Assembly: GCA_016946835.1 (NCBI GenBank)
Contig: JACVTC010000098.1
Coordinates: 155,001-219,000, forward strand
Direction: 5' to 3'
DNA: 64,000 nucleotides
Source of the DNA: Neocallimastix lanati (nom. inval.)
Lineage: Eukaryota > Neocallimastigomycota > Neocallimastigomycetes > Neocallimastigales > Neocallimastigaceae
A program made the position numbers and the translations under genes. A model generated the notes under the pieces. The model saw nothing but the letters and a program-made list of their open reading frames with translations. It was not told the DNA's origin and ran no database searches. Shown here one piece after another: positions 12,025 through 22,031 of this stretch. The first letter of the stretch is position 1, and the number at the start of each line of letters is the position of its first letter.

Positions 12025-14154
12025 TTAATTAAATCCGGTGCTTTGAGAAGTTTTTCTGAGATTTTCTACGATGGCAAACGGAATCCATATTTCTGAATTT
12101 TTATAGTTTACAAAAGATTTCGAAGCTTTCGCAAATTCATGCTTTAAATTTATTACAAAGTTTGGATCTTTGAATAGATCTTCATTATACGCAATAATAT
12201 ATCTAAACGGTAACGATCTCTCTTTTTGGATAACTCTTCCACCCATCACTTTCACATTTCCTATATCAGTAGTTATCCCTCCTTTTTGTGTCAATTGATC
12301 TACTATAATACTTTTAAGTTTTTCATTATATAAATTGGAATATTTTCGTAAAATTGATTCAAATGTGCCATCACGTATAAGTCTCTCGTACTTATTGAAA
12401 TTATTCATCTTCTTCAAGTTGCCATTCAATTTTTTTACCTTCTTTACTCTTTGTTCGTTGTCGTTGTCAACCACCAATGGTTGTCGGTTTAGTCGTTGAA
12501 TTTCTTGTTGTTCTAAAATAGAGGTAGATGGGGTTCTTTCCCAATCCATATCCGTAGGAACCCTTTTATGGAAAAGGGGCTTATTCTTTTTACCGAGAAC
12601 AATATCGACAGGCCTGTGATTAATTTTTATACCGAAAGAAAGTCTTGATCGTTGTCCTATCAGTTTGACAGTTTTCTTTACTTTTTTCAGACTTCTATCT
12701 GGATTTTTATCTATATTTTTATTTGATTTGTTGAACTCTTTTCTTAATTCTTCGATTTCTTTCCAGTTTTCTTGAAATTCTCCACTAAGTTGGTGGAAAG
12801 CTTTCTTTTGACGATCCAACCGAGACATTGATTTTGGAGATTTTGGAGGAGGTTTTGGAGTATTTGTTGATTGAGATTGATCTACTGTAATATTATTCTT
12901 TAATTCTTCGATTTCTTTCCAGTTTTCTTGAATTTTTTTTCTTAGTTGGAGGAAATCTTTCTTTTGACGCTCCAATGGAGACATTGGTTCTGAAGCATCT
13001 GTTGATTGAGATTGATCTACTGTAATATTTTTACTTAATTCTTCAATTTCTTTCCAGTTTTCTTGAAATTTTTTACTAAGTTGGTGGAAAGCTTTCTTTT
13101 GACGTTCCAACCGAGACATTGGTTCTGAAGTATTTGTTGGTTGAGATTGATCTACTGTAATATTTTTCCTAAATCCTTTGATTTCCTTCCAGTTTTCTTG
13201 AAATTCTTTACTAAGTTGGTGGAACGCTTTCTTTTGACGTTCCAACCGAGACATTGATTTTGAAATATTTGTCGATTGAGATTGATCCACTGTAATATTA
13301 TTCATTAATTCTTCGATTTCTTTCCAATTTTCTTGAAATACTTTACTAAGTTGGTGGAACGCTTTCTTTTGACGTTCCAACCGAGACATTGATTTTGGAG
13401 ATTTTGGAGCATTTGTTGGTTGAGATTGATCAACTGTAATATTTTTCCTTAATTCTTCGATTTCTTTCCAGTTTTCTTGAATTTTTTTTCTTAGTTGGTA
13501 GAAATCTTTCTTTTGACGCTCCAACGGAGACATTGATTTTGAAGCATCTGTTGATTGAGATTGATCTACTCTAATATTTTTCCTTAATCCTTCGATTTCC
13601 TTCCAGTTTTCTTGAAATTCTTTACTAAGTTGGTGGAAAGCTTTCTTTTGACGTTCCAACCGAGACATTGATTTTGAAGTATTTGTTGGTTGAGATTGAT
13701 CTACTGTAATAATATTTTTCTGGCTATTTGTTGAATATTTATCTGACTTATTGAGGTTATTCATCTTCTTCAAGTTGCCATTCAATTTTTTTACCTTCTT
13801 TGCTCTTTGTTCGTTGTCGTTGTCAACCACCAATGGTTGTCGGTTTAGTCGTTGAATTTCTTGTCGTTTTAGAACAGAGGTAGATGGGGTTCTTTCCCAA
13901 TCCATATCGGTAGGAGCCCTTTTATGGAAAAGGGGCTTATTCTTTATCCTGAGAACGACATCGACAGGGTTGTGATTAATTTTTATGGCGAAAGAAAGTT
14001 TTGATGGCCCTCTTCTTGGTTCGATGATGATCTTCACTTTTTTCGGGCTCTTAATTTTTATATCGAAAGAGAGGGCCTTGATTGCTGTCCTATTGGTTCG
14101 AGGATGATCTTCATATTCATCATAATTCATTTCCAAATTCAACAGTTTCCACAC
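12025..14154 (-). CDS. Repeat protein with seven coiled-coil-like units, unknown function
   Basis: 709 aa, not recognised. After an N-terminal segment (1-148) come seven units of about 45 residues (about 149-475): TVDQSQ, a short Ser/Thr/Pro linker, then SMSRLERQKKAFHQLS and FQENWKEIEELRKN. The amphipathic, charged second half suggests a coiled coil. Units 2 and 6 form a variant class (SPLERQKKDF, LRKKIQENW). A flanking module (LSFAIKINHNPVDVVL, KNKPLFHKR, PTDMDWERTPSTS, RQPLVVDNDNEQR) occurs on both sides, near 52-135 and again after the repeats, so the gene grew by internal duplication. The last 120 residues are single-copy. No signal peptide or membrane segment. G+C is higher than the surroundings and the frame is intact. 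The start is the first ATG of the frame. Confidence 0.75.
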   Translation of the reverse strand: MWKLLNLEMNYDEYEDHPRTNRTAIKALSFDIKIKSPKKVKIIIEPRRGPSKLSFAIKINHNPVDVVLRIKNKPLFHKRAPTDMDWERTPSTSVLKRQEIQRLNRQPLVVDNDNEQRAKKVKKLNGNLKKMNNLNKSDKYSTNSQKNIITVDQSQPTNTSKSMSRLERQKKAFHQLSKEFQENWKEIEGLRKNIRVDQSQSTDASKSMSPLERQKKDFYQLRKKIQENWKEIEELRKNITVDQSQPTNAPKSPKSMSRLERQKKAFHQLSKVFQENWKEIEELMNNITVDQSQSTNISKSMSRLERQKKAFHQLSKEFQENWKEIKGFRKNITVDQSQPTNTSEPMSRLERQKKAFHQLSKKFQENWKEIEELSKNITVDQSQSTDASEPMSPLERQKKDFLQLRKKIQENWKEIEELKNNITVDQSQSTNTPKPPPKSPKSMSRLDRQKKAFHQLSGEFQENWKEIEELRKEFNKSNKNIDKNPDRSLKKVKKTVKLIGQRSRLSFGIKINHRPVDIVLGKKNKPLFHKRVPTDMDWERTPSTSILEQQEIQRLNRQPLVVDNDNEQRVKKVKKLNGNLKKMNNFNKYERLIRDGTFESILRKYSNLYNEKLKSIIVDQLTQKGGITTDIGNVKVMGGRVIQKERSLPFRYIIAYNEDLFKDPNFVINLKHEFAKASKSFVNYKNSEIWIPFAIVENLRKTSQSTGFN

Positions 14155-14207
14155 AATAATGATAGTACGAAATTTTAACAGAAAATTTAAAATTTCATAT
14201 CTTTCTC

Positions 14208-14244
<37 letters not shown>

Positions 14245-16470
14245 AAATTATTGCTACTGATACTACAATAATAACAAAAACAGAAAAAAAAATAAAATAA
14301 AATAAAAACTATTGCAAACTTTTTTCTACGCTCTACGCTATTTAAAATTTGTTACTCTAAACTTAATTTTTGAAAATAAAAAAAATTTTTTTTCGTTTAG
14401 ATATGGTCAATCCCTTGTTCATTGAAATAGATGGACTTTTTATTTTTATTTTTTTTTTTTTTTTTTTTTGAAAAAATAAAAAATAAAATAAAAAAAAAAA
14501 AAAAAAAGAAAAAAATTATTATTATAATTAACTATCTCTATTTATTTTTATTTTGAAACTTTTTAATAATTTATAATTTATATATATATTTAATTCATTT
14601 ATTATTTCAAAGTTTCCGGTATAAATATAAATAATTAAAATACTATAGTTTTATTATTATTTATTATTAACAAAAAGTGATATAAAATTATTTAAATAAT
14701 TTTGTAACACCTTTTGCTAATTTATATAATTAAAATTATTAAAAAAAAAAATTATAATTAGTTTTATTATTATTAATTTTTTATTATTATAATTTTTTTT
14801 AATAATTTTAATTAAATATATTATTAATAATAATAATAAAACTATAGTATTTTAATTATTTCTATTTATACTAGAAACATTTATAATATGAATAAATACA
14901 TATTTTTTTTAATATATATATATATATTTTTTTTCATATTAATAAAAAAAATAATTAATTATCGCCATTTATACTTGAAACTTTCAGTAATTAAAATTTT
15001 ACAGTTTTAATTTTACTTTTATTTATTTATTATTAATTATCTTTATATTAATAAAAATTATAATTATTAAAAAAAAAAAAAATATTACTGAAAATTTCGA
15101 TATTATTAATTATTTAAATTATGTTAAAAATATTAACCTACTAATATTTTAAATTTTTAGTAATTATATTATTTTTTTTTATTTAAAAATACAATTAACA
15201 ATAATAAATAAATAAATAAATAAATAAATAAAAAAGGAAAAAATATGATTATAAAATTTAAAATTACAAAAAGTTTCAAGTATAAATAGTAGTAATTATA
15301 ATATAAAGGTTATTTTTTTATTTTTTTTTTTTTAATGTCATTAGTTATATTAATTGAAAAAATTGTGATAGTAATTATAAAATTGTGATATATATATATA
15401 TAATTCTAATTATTTAAATAATTATCTATCACTTTTTTTAATATAATTGATGGGCCATGATTTTTTTTTTTTTTTTTTTTTTTTTTGCTCTTTTATTTAT
15501 ATAAAAATATTAATTATAATAATTAATTTAATAATAAAAATTTTTTTATAAATTATACTTAAATGAGCAATAGAATGGCATATTATTTTTAGATAAAACA
15601 ATTTTAATTTTTAAATTTAATTTTGTTTTTTTGTTTTTTTGTTTTTTTGTTTTTTTTTTTTTTTTTCTCATTTTTTATATCAATATTGTACCATTTTAAA
15701 AATAGAATTTATGTATCACGCAATTAACATGGAAAATAATAAAATGAAATTAAGATAAATAATTAAAAAAAAAGAAATAATTAATAAAAACAATTAATAA
15801 AAACAATTTTTTACAATTAAAATTTTTTTATAATATTAAATTTATTATATAAACTTTAATATAATTTTTTTGTTTTTTGTTTTTTTTTGTTATTTATTTT
15901 GTATCACTTAATTCAGATTTATAGTTTTAATTTAAAATAATTTCGAATAACTTAACAAAATTATAAAAAAATTTTTTTTTATTTATATGACTTTGTAAAA
16001 ACCTTTTTTTTTTTTTTTTTTTTTTTGGGGATTATTTCAATAATTTTAATAATTTAAAAATAGAAATTTACCACAAATATTATATTTTTAATTTAATTAA
16101 TTTAGAATTTATTAGTGATAATTAATTAAAAATAATAATAATAATAATAATAATAATATATATATTTATAAATTATATTATATATACTATTTATCTATTT
16201 TATAATTTTATAATAGTAATAAAAAAAATTATAATAATAAAAAGTATAAATATTGAGAAATTTCATGATTAATTTTTTTTTTTCTTTGTACTATCACTTC
16301 ATAAAAATTAATAATATTTATTCTTCGATATATATTATTAAAGAGGTGGTAGTACACCCACAATAAAAAAAAAAAAATTATATTTTAAAAAAAAATTTTT
16401 TTTTTATTTATATTATTATATTATAAAAAAAAATATTTTAATTTTTAAAATGAAAATAGTAAAATGAAAA
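14155..16470. other. AT-rich sequence, no gene seen
   Basis: 5' flank of the 709-aa gene and intergenic sequence: A tract at about 14211-14239, T tracts near 14450, 15461 and 16005, a (TTTTTTG)n run near 15625-15650, and a (TAA)n run near 16130-16157. No coding frame. Confidence 0.5.
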
Positions 16471-16478
16471 CTTTTGTA

Positions 16479-17600
16479 TTTTCTTGATGATGTTTATATA
16501 CCCTAAAAATTTCAAATGAAATTTTTATATAAATATACCCAAACTACCTTGAAATACAATAAAAATAATTTATTATTAAAAAAAATTTTTTTTTTTTTAT
16601 AGTTATTATTTTTTAAAATAATATTGAGCTAGTAAAATTAAAATTTCTCTTAACGTGTTTGTTATTGCTTTCTCCCCACAAACAGAAGCAAATTAAAATA
16701 TTATTAATAAAAAGAAAAAAGAAATTTGGTGCAAACTCAAGAGCGGATTCCAATTAAAAAACAAAATATTGAAATGAATTGAATTAAATTGAATTAAATT
16801 GAATTGATAGGAATTGACTAGCGCTTGAACCAAATGACTTTTTTAAAATAATAAATATATAAAATTTTGGGTACAAACTTAAGGCGGATTCATTAATCTT
16901 AAAATCTCCCTATTGTATATATATAAAATTCATTTTTTTATATTTTAAGAATTGAATGAATTGTCGTAGCGCTTAAACCTGAAATTTTAATTTAAAAAAA
17001 ATATATATATATAATAAATTTGAGGTGTATCAAGAGCGGATCAATAATAAATCAAAATCAAAAAAAAAAAAATGAAATGAAATGAAAAAGTATTGATTGA
17101 CTAGAGCTTGAGCCTAATTTTTTTTAAATAAAAATTGAAAATATTTTATTTCAATTTATATGAATTTATGGGTACAAACTCAAGGCGGATTCATTATTAT
17201 TTTTTTTATTAAATATATAATATATTTGATCTAAAATAATTATATAGTTGAAAAAAATAAAATGAGTTGTCGTAGCGCTTGAACCTATAAATTATTTATT
17301 ATATGTTATTTATTAATAAAAAATATTTATATATTATTATTATTATAAAGCGTTTAATTTAATATATTTAATAAAAAAGAATTGTTCTTATTATTTAAAG
17401 TTTAAAGAGTAGATTAATCTATTGATTAATTTTAATTGCGCTTTTAAACTTTAAAGCAATTCTATATGATATATTTTATATGTATTTTTTTTAAAAAAAA
17501 AAATAATGGTAAGAACTAAAACAGTAGATTCATTACGAGTAATTTTATTTAATATTTTAATAAAATGAAAGGATGAATTGTCTTAGTGTATGAACCATTA
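16479..17600 (+). ncRNA. Candidate structured RNA, six-hairpin locus 2
   Basis: Second copy of the locus at 8.5-9.8 kb, with the leader block at 16479-16554 and TGCTTTCTCCCC near 16668. Hairpins: A 16725-16836, B 16861-16988, C 17023-17115, D 17163-17293, E 17394-17455, F 17504-17600. Unit order and type match locus 1 (A and C carry the GACTAG form, B and D the GTCGTAG form), while loops and outer stems differ. The outer stems pair well: ATTTGGT/ACCAAAT in A, 12 bp in B, 11 bp in D, and 13 perfect bp in E (17394-17406 with 17443-17455). E and F have drifted in the core (ATTGCGCTTTTAAAC; GTCTTAGTGTATGAACC). Stems that change while the internal-loop bases stay fixed indicate selection on a folded RNA or single-stranded DNA. 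Confidence 0.5.
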
Positions 17601-17633
17601 AAATATTTTTAAAAAAAATATTAAATTAAAAAA

Positions 17634-17639
<6 letters not shown>

Positions 17640-17670
<31 letters not shown>
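17640..17670. repeat. Poly(A) tract
   Basis: A-only run just after hairpin F of locus 2. Two related copies of a TTTTGTGTRTKTGAGTGTG segment follow, near 17698 and 17848. Confidence 0.8.
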
Positions 17671-17673
<3 letters not shown>

Positions 17674-17981
17674 TAAAAATTGTTAAATTAAAAACTATTT
17701 TGTGTGTGTGAGTGTGAGTATGAAAAAAATAGGTTAAAAAAGAAATTTTTGAAATGTTTTTAATAGTTTTTTTTTTTTTTTTTTTTTTTAATTTATACTT
17801 TTTTTATATATATTTCATATCTATTACTATTAAATTATAAACAATTTTGTGTATTTGAGTGTGGATCTAATAAAATATATAATAGATTAAAAAAATTATT
17901 GAGTTGCTTTTGATAATATGAAATAATTCGTAATTAAATAATTAAATTTTTAATTACTTTAAACTATAATAAATATATAAA

Positions 17982-18337
17982 ACCATATGAGAATAGTAAA
18001 TCTTTGATTTGAAATAAAAAATTTTTTTTTATATAATATATCTCATATAATGATTTAATATATATCACTATATATGTTATGGACGTATTGTCAGTGTATA
18101 TAAAGTTATTTATATATAACTATTTAGAAAATTTTAAAAAAAAAAATAAAAAAAAATTAAAAAAAAAAAAAAACTATTAACTAATATTATGTAATACCCT
18201 GTAGTGTAACACTTCTAAAATGAAATTTATTGGTTAAATGAAGATTTTTTCTCAACTTTATTAAATAATAAATTTATTTAAATAAAAAAAAAAAAAAATA
18301 CTTTAAAAATCAAAGATTTTACCATTTTCATATGGTA
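17982..18337. repeat. Fold-back element of about 355 bp
   Basis: The left arm (17982-18014, starting ACCATATGAGAATAGTAAAT) and the right arm (about 18302-18336, ending TTTTCATATGGT) are inverted copies over about 34 nt with a few mismatches. The interior is AT-rich and non-coding. It could be a small MITE; no target-site duplication is evident. Confidence 0.5.
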
Positions 18338-18339
18338 TT

Positions 18340-18795
18340 ATTTACTTAGTATCTTGTATGAAATACCTGAGTAAAAAAAAAAAAGTATAATATAAATATA
18401 ACAAATAAAATAAATGTAAAAAGAAATTAAAGAAATATAATATATAATAAAACTTGAAATCCTTTATCCTACTATAAATCATGTTAAATAAAAAAAAAAA
18501 AAAGGATAAAAAAAAAAATCAATACAATATATTATCTATTATCTATTATTAATTCATTTTTTTATTAAAAAAAAAAAAAAAAAAAAAAAAAGGTCTCTAT
18601 AATTTATATAGGATTCCCAGATAAAACTATTTATAAGAATCATTATAGGTAATGTTAAATCAATATAATTACATTAAAAATTATAAAATAATCACTAAAT
18701 AAAACATTTGCTTAACTTTTAATTCTAAATAATCTTTTTTTATACTATAATTCTATTTAAAATAATAATAAATAATAAATAATAAAAAAAAAAAA

Positions 18796-18834
<39 letters not shown>

Positions 18835-18878
18835 ATTAATGATCAATCCATTTCTGAAAATCAATGTCTCCTATTTAA

Positions 18879-18909
<31 letters not shown>

Positions 18910-19410
18910 ACTTAATCTAATGGATTTAACCTTGGTTTAACCTAAAAACCATTTTAATCTATATTTAATATTACAATAAAAAAAAAAATTTTTTTTTTTA
19001 ATAAAAAATGGTTAAACTCCCTTTCCCCCTTTTTTTTTAGTCTTTTTTTTTTTTTTAACCATTTTTTTTTTTTTAACCATTTTTTTTTTTTTTTTGAATT
19101 TTTAAAATTACTTCCTAATTATTAATTTTTATTTAGTTCGTTAATTTTTTTTTATAATGTTTTATATTTTATATTATATATATATATTTTTAATTTTTAT
19201 TTATTTTATTATATTGTTTTAAATATATTTTGAAAAAAGGAGTGCATTTTCCATGTAATTATTTAAATTTTAATTAAAATAATTTTTTTTTTTCTTATTA
19301 TTACAATTATAATTGTCATTATTATTATTATTATTATTATTATTTTTCATTTTTTTTTTTTTTCATTTTTATTATTCTATTTATTTTTCTTTCTATTTAT
19401 TTTTCTTTCT

Positions 19411-19469
<59 letters not shown>

Positions 19470-19725
19470 AATAATACAATTAATTTATTTTTTCTAATTT
19501 ATTTACCTCTAATTTATTATCTAATTTATTATGACTACTATTATTTAAATATAAATATAAAAAAAAAAAAAAAAAGAAAAAAAGAAATTTAATATCTCTT
19601 TATTATAATGAAAAGAAATCAAAATTTTTCTTCCTTATAATAAAAAAATTTTAATTTTAATTAAAATGAAATTTTATTATTATTATTATAATTATTATTG
19701 ATTATTTATGATTATTGATTTTAAC

Positions 19726-19765
<40 letters not shown>

Positions 19766-19925
19766 TCTAAATAAGTATGAAATTCAATAATTTATATTAT
19801 CATGATTGTTTTTATTATTACTTTATGTTCATTTTATATATATATAATATTTAATATTAAATATTTTTTAAAATATTTAAAAATATTTAATAAAAAAAAA
19901 AAATAATAATAAAAAGGAAATGGAA
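18340..19925. other. AT-rich sequence downstream of the GT17 gene
   Basis: Homopolymers (including a 53-nt T run at 19412-19464), AAT/TTA microsatellites and a TTAACCATTTT-rich stretch near 19010-19080. No gene seen. Confidence 0.5.
19412..19464. repeat. 53-nt poly(T) tract
   Basis: Uninterrupted T run. Confidence 0.95.
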
Positions 19926-22031
19926 TTAATGTGACTTTCTTAATTCTTCAAGCATTTCCTTTTTAAAAGTTTCTGTCATATTAGTTGGAGTGATTTGATC
20001 AAGAATTTGAGGATCAAGTTCTTCAAAATGAACGGTTTTCCATTGTTCTTTTGGAATAACTTGCCACCATATTTTTTTATCTAAACCAAAATCTCTATCT
20101 AACATATAGGAGTAACATATTGGGTTTTTCCAAATTTGAGTAGGTATTTCACGATCTAATGTACGAACCACAGTTTGAAATTCTTCACCAACCCCATTGT
20201 TCTTAATATTTTCTTCCCAAAATTCTGGTTTAAAATTATATGAATATCCATTTTGATAAGAGGATGGTAACATGGGAGTATTTTCTTCATATTTTTTATT
20301 TCTTCCAAATATATATTCATTATTTTTTATTCTTTTAATAATATCCTTTTTAACGAAACTTTCCCTATGATAGGTATATTCATAAAAGTGAGAATAAGAA
20401 GAAACTTTGTTAAATAAATGATCTACTGTTGGTAAAAAACTACTTAAATGCCAAGCAGCATTCCAAAATACTGGTTTTCCATGTTGTTTTAATTGTTCGA
20501 GAGTTTCAGAAGTAGCAAATCTTGTATATTCACCTAGAAAACCTTTACCGGTATGACGATCATTGGTATTATCCGTATACATATAACCCTGATAAGGATC
20601 AAAATTTGGATCTAAAAGAGGATCTGAATATTCTCTTCTTTTAGAAATTACTTTATTTTGTTTATTTTGTCTATTGGAACGTTCTACTAATTGACCCAAA
20701 GCTCTTCTGGCATCAAAAATAGCAATATTTGGGTGAAACATAGAACCTGCTTTTGAATCTTGAATAAGATTAAAAGAATATTCATAGAACCAACATTGAA
20801 AACCGAGAGATCTATCTCTTTCATAATCCACATTATATACACCATTATTATCTGTAGCTACATTTATTTTATCATTTTTGAAATATGTTTCTGTGGCTTC
20901 ATTCTTAAATGATTTTGGTCCACCACCAATTCCAACCTGTAAATGTTCCCATCCACCACATTTCTTTAAACGAGCAATAACATGTGGTTTTACCATTTCA
21001 TCTAAATCACCGTGCATATATATATCACCATGACGAGCATGAACTGATTTTAATCCTTCAGCAATAACTTCTCTTCTTGCAAGATGTTCTCTTGGGAAAG
21101 CATAGCCACGACCATTATTTTCATTGACTTTAATTTCCATTGGTAATGGAATTAATTTATCCTTGAATTTGTCATATCTACTTGTTTCTAAAAGAGCACG
21201 AGTAAAGTATAATGGTTTTGGGGTACCAGTAAATGTCATATTTGATTCATAAATTACAAAATAATCAAATATTTCATAATATTCAGAAAGATATAAATCA
21301 AGTAAATCATACTCTGAATTAAATAAGATAAAACTAAATAAACGTCTTCTTCTTGGATCAGGAACTTCATCCATTCGACTATTTATAACATTTCTGTAGT
21401 ATTCATCATCATCAATTTTTGATGTATCTGTACCATTATAGCCATAATCAAATGGATAGTATTGATCATTTACAAGATCATTAACTCTTTTATAACCATA
21501 TAATGGGTGATCAAGGTTTTTTTTCTCCCAATTCTTCCATTCTTTAATTTGATTACCAATATCTTTTAAACGATAAGTGTAAGGAAGACCCAAACCACCA
21601 TCGTTATTATAATTTATAAATTGAACGCTACTCTCTTCACATTTTGGATTTTTTATTGAATCTGGATAGTGCACTGGACGTAAATATGGACAGGGTGGAT
21701 TATATAATTTCCATTCTTCAACTTTTGCCTTAGGATCATTATTAAATCCAGCACAATATATACCGTTTAAAATATTTCTATTTAATTCTAAACCATATTT
21801 ATCTTTTCTTGAATAACCTTTTATATATACTAGTTCAATATCTTCTTTAAATAAACTGTGGTATATAAATAATCCTATTCCTATAACTGTTCCAATGGAT
21901 ACGAAGATAATTAATAATTTCAATAAAAATCTTACTACTCTCTTAAATTTAAATATTTTCCTCTTACTCGATTTAACTTTTAAATTTTCAATATTACTTA
22001 AAAGAGTTTGATTTTCTTCATAAATATCCAT
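19926..22031 (-). CDS. GT17-family N-acetylglucosaminyltransferase-like membrane protein
   Basis: 701 aa, type II membrane topology: a short basic cytoplasmic tail, one hydrophobic segment (about 31-58, FLLKLLIIFVSIGTVIGIGL), then a long lumenal part. Residues 225-360 carry the GT17 signature: RRRRLFSFILFNSEYDLL, DYFVIYESNMTFTGTPKP, AFPREHLARREVI and HGDLDEMVKP. DLDE at 342-345 is the likely metal/nucleotide-sugar DxD. GT17 enzymes (animal MGAT3) add bisecting beta-1,4-GlcNAc to N-glycans in the Golgi; the exact acceptor here is unknown. The C-terminal half (GYMYTDNTND, FWNAAWHLSSFLPTVDHLFN) contains the conserved W-H-LS motif. Longer than animal MGAT3 (about 530 aa) because of N-terminal and C-terminal extensions. 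No intron needed, frame intact, ATG start chosen. Confidence 0.88.
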   Translation of the reverse strand: MDIYEENQTLLSNIENLKVKSSKRKIFKFKRVVRFLLKLLIIFVSIGTVIGIGLFIYHSLFKEDIELVYIKGYSRKDKYGLELNRNILNGIYCAGFNNDPKAKVEEWKLYNPPCPYLRPVHYPDSIKNPKCEESSVQFINYNNDGGLGLPYTYRLKDIGNQIKEWKNWEKKNLDHPLYGYKRVNDLVNDQYYPFDYGYNGTDTSKIDDDEYYRNVINSRMDEVPDPRRRRLFSFILFNSEYDLLDLYLSEYYEIFDYFVIYESNMTFTGTPKPLYFTRALLETSRYDKFKDKLIPLPMEIKVNENNGRGYAFPREHLARREVIAEGLKSVHARHGDIYMHGDLDEMVKPHVIARLKKCGGWEHLQVGIGGGPKSFKNEATETYFKNDKINVATDNNGVYNVDYERDRSLGFQCWFYEYSFNLIQDSKAGSMFHPNIAIFDARRALGQLVERSNRQNKQNKVISKRREYSDPLLDPNFDPYQGYMYTDNTNDRHTGKGFLGEYTRFATSETLEQLKQHGKPVFWNAAWHLSSFLPTVDHLFNKVSSYSHFYEYTYHRESFVKKDIIKRIKNNEYIFGRNKKYEENTPMLPSSYQNGYSYNFKPEFWEENIKNNGVGEEFQTVVRTLDREIPTQIWKNPICYSYMLDRDFGLDKKIWWQVIPKEQWKTVHFEELDPQILDQITPTNMTETFKKEMLEELRKSH

